Assembly: GCA_002396335.1 (NCBI GenBank)
Contig: DGXN01000011.1
Location: 1 to 17,147, forward strand
Source of the DNA: Bacteroidales bacterium UBA4231
GTDB lineage: Bacteria; Bacteroidota; Bacteroidia; Bacteroidales; UBA932
Length of the DNA: 17,147 nt
Direction: 5' to 3'
Shown here: piece after piece, positions 13,653 to 17,147 of the stretch
Layout: each line of letters opens with the position of its first letter
Numbering within the stretch: the first letter of the stretch is position 1
Program-made: the position numbers and the translations under genes
Notes under the pieces: generated by a model
The model's database searches: none
Told to the model about the DNA's origin: nothing
Seen by the model: the letters and a program-made list of their open reading frames with translations, nothing else

Positions 13653-15346
13653 TTGTTATTGTAGTTTTTGAGCTGTTTGCGGACGTAGCGGTCGTCGGTT
13701 TCTTCCTTGACGGCGTCAATGAAGGCCGGGGCATAGGCAGGGGAGGAGTGGCGTCCGGGCACCAGTTCGCCGTTCTCGCTGGGCTGCATGATCTGGTCGT
13801 TGTGCTTGACAATCAGCAGGCGGGCGAGCCGGGACCAGCGTTCCATCATTCTGTCCGTGTAGGAGAGGGTGGTGCGGGTGAGGTAGTCGGCCCGTTCCTG
13901 GGCGGTGAGGCCTGCGGCTTTGGCGTCCACCTCGGATTGCTGAGCTTCATAATAATCTTCCAGCTCCGTCTGGGCGTCCCGGAGGTCGCCGATCATGGCG
14001 CTGTAGCGCGGGTACACCATATTGGCTACGAAGTTGCACATCCAGAAGGCGCTCTTCGTGGAAAACTCCCGGATATTGTTGTTCTCCCGGCGGAAGGGGT
14101 CCGGAATGCGGTTGATGCCGCAGTAGACGGGGACGTAGGCCACCATGGAGGCGTCGTCCATGTTGAAGTAGGTGATGCCGCCGACGGCGTCGGGGAGGGA
14201 AGAGCGCATCCGGCACACCATGGTCATGCCGCTCTGCTGGCAGCCGATGGGGCGTTCACGGAACATGGGCGTTCCGTCCGAGCTCTCAAAATTGACCGGC
14301 TGGTTGCGGTAAGGAGAGGCCCAGGGACCGGCGCTCACGTCGGCCGTCATATCCAGGGCGGTGCCTTCGTAGTGGTCGCGCATGTCGTTCTGGATGTCAC
14401 GGTAGCTTACCGGAGCATCCGGTTTAATCCAAAGGGGCAGATGGTCGTACTGGGTGAAGTCTCCGTCCAGGAAGGGGAGGTATTTATCCATCTCTTCATG
14501 GCTGTAGTGGTGACGGAAGAAGCTCCAGACACGCGCTTCGCAGGCCCTGACTTTGCTGAAATTCATGGGCCCGTATGCTTCGCGGAAGCTGAAACCGCTG
14601 TCCGGGCCGTCATAATAACCCATCTCGCGGGCGAAGGAGATGACGTCGGCGCTGTACATGGTCTCGCCGTCAGGGGTGATGCAGAAGCCCAGTTTTTTGT
14701 CGGCCTTTTTAGCCTGCGGGAACTGCTGGATTCGGCTGGAATTGGCATAGGCGGTGATGCAGTCGTCCGGAAGCCGGCGGGCCACCCACACGGCGCCTTT
14801 GCGTCCGGGGCCCTTGCCGATGAGCTCCATGATCCATGCCTCGTCCTTGTCGCAGACGGCGAAGGACTCGCCGGTGGCATTGTACCCGTAATCCCGGCAC
14901 AGGCGGTCCATGACGGCAATGGCTTCCCGGGCCGATGCCGACCGCTGCAGGGCCAGATTCATCAGCGAGAAGTAGTCCATCCAGCCGTACGGATCCTGAA
15001 GCTCCTTGCGGCCGCCCCAGGTGGTTTCCACGATGGAAACCTGCTTTTCATTCATGAGGCCCACGACAGCGTAAGTGTATTCCGCCTGCGGGATGTAGAA
15101 CACCTCGTCGCTTCTCCAGCGCTGGATGGCGATCATTTCGCCCCTTTCATGCTTCCCGGGCTGGGAATAGCTGAGGGCCGATGCAAAGCCGAAACTGTCA
15201 CAGTTGTAGGTACAGATGACACTGCCGTCCACTGATGCCTTTTTCCCGACGATGAGGTTGGTGCAGGCGTCGGAGGACAAAACGTTGGCGGTAAGAAGTA
15301 CATGGGCCAGAAAAATGGCAATCAAGGACTGGGATAACGTTCTCAT
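13649..15346 (-). CDS. Secreted C69-family dipeptidase
   Basis: A 565-residue peptidase of family C69 (U34, PepD-like N-terminal-nucleophile hydrolase). With the ATG at 15346-15344 it begins MRTLSQSLIAIFLAHVLLTA, a signal peptide that runs up to SSDACTN. The nucleophile Cys28 follows, within ACTNLIVGKKASVDGSV, and would become the N-terminal residue of the mature enzyme. Later conserved stretches include YAVVGLMNEKQVSIVETTWG and GESFAVCDKDEAWIMELIGK. The family cleaves dipeptides or short peptides; here it would act in the periplasm. The stop overlaps the start of the ABC exporter gene (ATGA). An in-frame TTG at 15373 was rejected because it lies within the -7 element. Length is normal for secreted Bacteroidota members. 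Confidence 0.93.
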   Translation of the reverse strand: MRTLSQSLIAIFLAHVLLTANVLSSDACTNLIVGKKASVDGSVICTYNCDSFGFASALSYSQPGKHERGEMIAIQRWRSDEVFYIPQAEYTYAVVGLMNEKQVSIVETTWGGRKELQDPYGWMDYFSLMNLALQRSASAREAIAVMDRLCRDYGYNATGESFAVCDKDEAWIMELIGKGPGRKGAVWVARRLPDDCITAYANSSRIQQFPQAKKADKKLGFCITPDGETMYSADVISFAREMGYYDGPDSGFSFREAYGPMNFSKVRACEARVWSFFRHHYSHEEMDKYLPFLDGDFTQYDHLPLWIKPDAPVSYRDIQNDMRDHYEGTALDMTADVSAGPWASPYRNQPVNFESSDGTPMFRERPIGCQQSGMTMVCRMRSSLPDAVGGITYFNMDDASMVAYVPVYCGINRIPDPFRRENNNIREFSTKSAFWMCNFVANMVYPRYSAMIGDLRDAQTELEDYYEAQQSEVDAKAAGLTAQERADYLTRTTLSYTDRMMERWSRLARLLIVKHNDQIMQPSENGELVPGRHSSPAYAPAFIDAVKEETDDRYVRKQLKNYNNK

Positions 15347-15370
15347 TATTGGCGTAAATTGTGATAAAGA

Positions 15371-15378
15371 CAAAGATA
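15371..15378 (-). promoter_or_regulatory. -7 element of the dipeptidase / ABC exporter operon
   Basis: On minus, TATCTTTG (15378-15371) matches TAnnTTTG; initiation near 15364 gives a leader of about 18 nt. The -33 position has no clear TTTG. Confidence 0.55.
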
Positions 15379-15430
15379 AACAATTTAATTGATTTTTTGC
15401 CCTGTTTCTCTTTGGGCGCCGCTATTCCGA

Positions 15431-15589
15431 ATGAACCGCGAAGTATGGAAATGAGGAACTGGAGAATTGGTTGTGATGATGATAGATTCTGCAGGAAACA
15501 CCCCCGTTAAGTTCAAGGGGACTCGTGTTGGTACATACAAAAAGACGCTTGCTGATTACCCGGAACGTGAAAGAAAAATGATGGATTAA
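15431..15589 (+). pseudogene. Decayed small ORF with an in-frame TGA
   Basis: Starting at ATG 15431 the frame reads MNREVWK, a TGA at 15452-15454, then GTGELVVMMIDSAGNTPVKF and on to KTLADYPERERKMMD before TAA at 15587-15589. That is 52 codons interrupted once. The part after the TGA (from ATG 15476 or 15479) could still be made as a peptide of 37-38 residues. The composition looks like real protein rather than random translation, but I do not recognise the family. Its stop overlaps the stop of the convergent NADAR gene (15586-15588). It is most simply the remnant of a gene cut when the neighbouring accessory genes arrived. A genuine small protein or a sequencing error at the TGA are alternatives. 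Confidence 0.4.
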
Positions 15590-16176
15590 ATCTTGAAGAT
15601 ATCCTGGAAGGAAGCTGCGTTATCAGGTAGTGAGTAGTCCAGCTGTCCACCGGCATCCCGGAGTTCCATCAGGAGCCTTCCCATTAAGTTAGGGCCGACG
15701 TAATGCTTCCCGTCATCGGAGAGCTTCGCGCCCCAGGTGTCGGGATCCTTTTTGGAAAAGGATGTCTGGTCCTCGACGATGAAAAGGCCCCGACTTTCTT
15801 CCAGAGCCTGCCGGAACTCCGCGCTTTGGCGGTATTTCTCCGTAAGGCAGAACTTCATCGCATCCACGATGATTTCTCCCCAGTCGGCCCTCACAGTGCC
15901 GGCCTTTTCAAAGTGCTTGGCCTTCATCTTCATGGTCTGACCCTTGGCTTGGTAGACCTCCCTGCGAGAGACCGGGTCCGCGAACTTCATCACTTGGAAC
16001 ACTTTCTCCGAGCAGTCGAAAGCAACGCCGTCAATCACAAGCGGCGTTCTCCCGAAGTTGGAGAAGATTCCCCAGGGAGCGTCCACTTTGCAGAAAGCCG
16101 CTGTCTTATCGGCCGGATAATGCTCGATGGAGTAGTACTCGGGGTAGTTCTTCTCTATGAATTCGCGGATATGCAT
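15586..16176 (-). CDS. NADAR-domain protein (YbiA-like), possible ADP-ribose-removing antitoxin
   Basis: A 196-residue protein with the NADAR (DUF1768, YbiA-like) fold. Recognisable parts are WGIFSNFGRTPLVIDG (35-50), followed by a SEKVFQVMKF segment (56-65) that matches the family's SE.xFQxxKF motif. Further on are the helix WGEIIVDAMKFCLTEKY (99-115), DTWGAKL (146-152) and GPNLMGRLLMELR (161-173). NADAR proteins are N-glycosidases acting on a riboflavin intermediate (YbiA type), and some remove ADP-ribose from guanine as partners of DarT-type toxins. This gene starts 2 nt after the stop of a predicted ADP-ribosyltransferase gene, so an antitoxin or reversal role is the better guess. Residues 1-30 precede the core domain and are not recognised. 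The family assignment is firm; the antitoxin role is inferred from context. Confidence 0.85.
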   Translation of the reverse strand: MHIREFIEKNYPEYYSIEHYPADKTAAFCKVDAPWGIFSNFGRTPLVIDGVAFDCSEKVFQVMKFADPVSRREVYQAKGQTMKMKAKHFEKAGTVRADWGEIIVDAMKFCLTEKYRQSAEFRQALEESRGLFIVEDQTSFSKKDPDTWGAKLSDDGKHYVGPNLMGRLLMELRDAGGQLDYSLPDNAASFQDIFKI

Positions 16177-16178
16177 GG

Positions 16179-16715
16179 CTACTCCTCAATTCTGTCAACT
16201 TTCAGAATCTTGAAGGCGGAGTAGTCCAGCAGAGCATAGTTGTTGCCGGCTTCCGGCTTGGTCTGCGCCGTGGGCCAGACAAGGAGGATGACGCCGATTG
16301 TCGGAAGGAAAGCGGAGGCTGCCTTCTCTGCTTCCAATGAGGCAGAACTGATGCGCTGCTTAATGGTCTTTCCAAATCCGATGAGCGTGTTGCCGATATA
16401 CTTGCGGAAAAATTTGCCGCATTCGCAGGCTTCCGTCGGGATAGGCTCGCCCAGTTTCTCTTCGGCCTTTTTGACAATCGCCGGATTTACCGGGAGCCTG
16501 GAAACCAGGTGGTTATCGTCTGTTAAATCAGGAATCTCCACCGTATAGACATACTTGACTTTGCTGCCGGTCTTGCCGGCATATAGTGCTGCTGTCTCAT
16601 AACGTGAGGTCAAGTATGCGCCTACGCCGAACTTGAATTTTCCGTCGCCTTCCAGGAGGTGACTGGGGTCAAAGCGGTCAAACAGTGCCGCCGAGCCGTG
16701 ATATGCTATCGCCAT
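16179..16715 (-). CDS. Predicted PARP-like ADP-ribosyltransferase, possible toxin
   Basis: A 178-residue protein using the ATG at 16715-16713 (MAIAYHGS); an in-frame TTG at 16736 was rejected because it lies inside the -7 element. Motifs of the H-Y-E class of ADP-ribosyltransferases are visible. AYHGSAALFDRFD contains His6, which binds NAD. FGVGAYLTSRYETAALYA contains Tyr34, which stacks on nicotinamide. The strand KYVYTVEIPD (54-63) is typical of small bacterial members. Near the end, NNYALLDYSAFKI (158-170) matches the PARP segment reading NEYIVYD, but with Asn159 in place of Glu. Residues 80-135 are a Lys/Glu-rich helical insert. The enzyme would transfer ADP-ribose from NAD to an unknown target. 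It is followed after 2 bp by a NADAR gene. The ART fold is inferred from motifs only; activity is unknown. Confidence 0.7.
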   Translation of the reverse strand: MAIAYHGSAALFDRFDPSHLLEGDGKFKFGVGAYLTSRYETAALYAGKTGSKVKYVYTVEIPDLTDDNHLVSRLPVNPAIVKKAEEKLGEPIPTEACECGKFFRKYIGNTLIGFGKTIKQRISSASLEAEKAASAFLPTIGVILLVWPTAQTKPEAGNNYALLDYSAFKILKVDRIEE

Positions 16716-16733
16716 AATTCCGCTATTTAAACA

Positions 16734-16741
16734 CAAATATA
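16734..16741 (-). promoter_or_regulatory. -7 element of the ART-NADAR operon
   Basis: On minus, TATATTTG (16741-16734) matches TAnnTTTG; initiation near 16727 leaves a leader of about 12 nt to the ATG at 16715. No TTTG is seen at the -33 position. Confidence 0.5.
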
Positions 16742-16786
16742 ACTTTTTTGGGAGGAATTCAGGTAACGATAGATGGATAAGGCGGT

Positions 16787-16804
16787 ATTATTGTAAAAAA
16801 TAAT
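16787..16804. repeat. AT-rich inverted repeat in the divergent promoter region
   Basis: ATTATT (16787-16792) and AATAAT (16799-16804) flank a 6-nt spacer between the divergent ART-NADAR and DUF2779 genes. It could be an operator or simply AT-rich promoter DNA. A near-consensus element, TAACTTTA at 16808-16815, follows on plus. Confidence 0.3.
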
Positions 16805-16836
16805 GTTTAACTTTATAACGGATTAATAACACATCT

Positions 16837-17147
16837 ATGTATATCTCAAAATCCAGATTCATCAATTGGACGCGTTGTCCGATGTATTTCCCAATGGATT
16901 TGAAGTTCAATCCTACGGGGAAGGCCGATATTGACGATGAACGTGAGCGCCGGGAGGAGAGATTGGCTGAATTGCGGGAGGGCGTGAAATCATCCGATGG
17001 CTTTGATGCTGAAGATGAGGAATTTGATGCCCAGCCTGGGCCGGAGCTGGAAGCCTTGCTTCCTTATTACAACAAGGTTGAGGAGGAAGCGTTGAAGGTG
17101 GCAAAGAAGTATTTTAAGGGTACTTTCATTGCAGATTCAAATGATGT
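16837..17147 (+). CDS. DUF2779-type protein, N-terminal part only
   Basis: ATG at 16837 opens MYISKSRFINWTRCPMYFPM, and the frame remains open for 103 codons to the window edge. The YISKSRF...RCP opening is the hallmark of DUF2779 proteins, in which this Cys and a C-terminal domain belong to a predicted PD-(D/E)XK nuclease-like fold, often with a metal-binding Cys set. The catalytic part lies beyond the window. An acidic, Glu-rich stretch at about 30-70 (DIDDERERREERLAELREGV) is followed by a helix reading EALKVAKKYF (about 85-95). It is transcribed divergently from the ART-NADAR pair with 121 bp between the start codons. Its function is not known, although nuclease-fold proteins beside NAD-linked modules are common in defence islands. 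Confidence 0.75.
   Translation, partial: MYISKSRFINWTRCPMYFPMDLKFNPTGKADIDDERERREERLAELREGVKSSDGFDAEDEEFDAQPGPELEALLPYYNKVEEEALKVAKKYFKGTFIADSND

Noticed and set aside
12039..13664. Long open frame of about 540 codons on plus
   Set aside because: Lies antisense to the ABC exporter, whose motifs are all intact; its translation has no domain and reflects codon bias of the true strand.
13748..15235. Long open frame of about 495 codons on plus
   Set aside because: Antisense to the C69 dipeptidase; composition is low-complexity Gly/Val/His typical of shadow frames.
1..17147. Insertion sequences, integrases or attachment sites
   Set aside because: No transposase or recombinase motif is coded on either strand, and no terminal inverted repeats or tRNA-end duplications were seen.

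Overview
The window looks like a chromosomal segment of a Bacteroidales bacterium (phylum Bacteroidota) with moderately high GC. The evidence is repeated promoter elements of the Bacteroidota type (TTTG, about 19-20 nt, then TAnnTTTG), no clear Shine-Dalgarno sequences, and typical families: a TonB-dependent receptor with a DUF4249 lipoprotein, a TolC/HlyD/ABC-2 efflux operon beside an AraC regulator, a C69 dipeptidase and a DUF2779 protein. I cannot place it to genus. Almost everything is on the minus strand; only the AraC regulator, a broken small ORF and the last gene are on plus.

Layout. 1-366 holds the N-terminal part of a small membrane protein. 367-703 is a gene-free stretch with an unusual tandem array of short perfect hairpins. 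Next come tRNA-Ser(UGA), a small outer-membrane beta-barrel protein, and tRNA-Val(CAC) with a strong terminator. 1663-4842 is a TonB-dependent receptor followed with no spacer by a DUF4249 lipoprotein. 4869-9811 is an efflux operon read TolC, HlyD, ABC-2 permease, ABC-2 permease, with no ATPase gene. A divergent AraC-family regulator at 9970-10902 shares its upstream region, which carries direct and inverted repeats. Then come a YpfJ-type zinc metallopeptidase, and a secreted C69 dipeptidase overlapping an ABC exporter by ATGA.

The right end (about 15400-17147) looks accessory. It has a decayed ORF, then a two-gene unit read from right to left: a small PARP-like ADP-ribosyltransferase followed 2 bp later by a NADAR-domain protein. 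A divergent DUF2779 gene (predicted PD-(D/E)XK-type) runs off the end. NADAR proteins are known to remove ADP-ribose from guanine in some systems, so this pair is the best candidate for an undescribed toxin-antitoxin or defence module. The ADP-ribosyltransferase appears to have Asn where the H-Y-E triad has Glu.

The second item worth attention is the hairpin array at 511-699, which contains three copies of GCGAAGC, a heptamer known to form an exceptionally stable DNA mini-hairpin. Several genes also have a TAnnTTTG element so close to the start codon that their mRNAs would have very short leaders or none.
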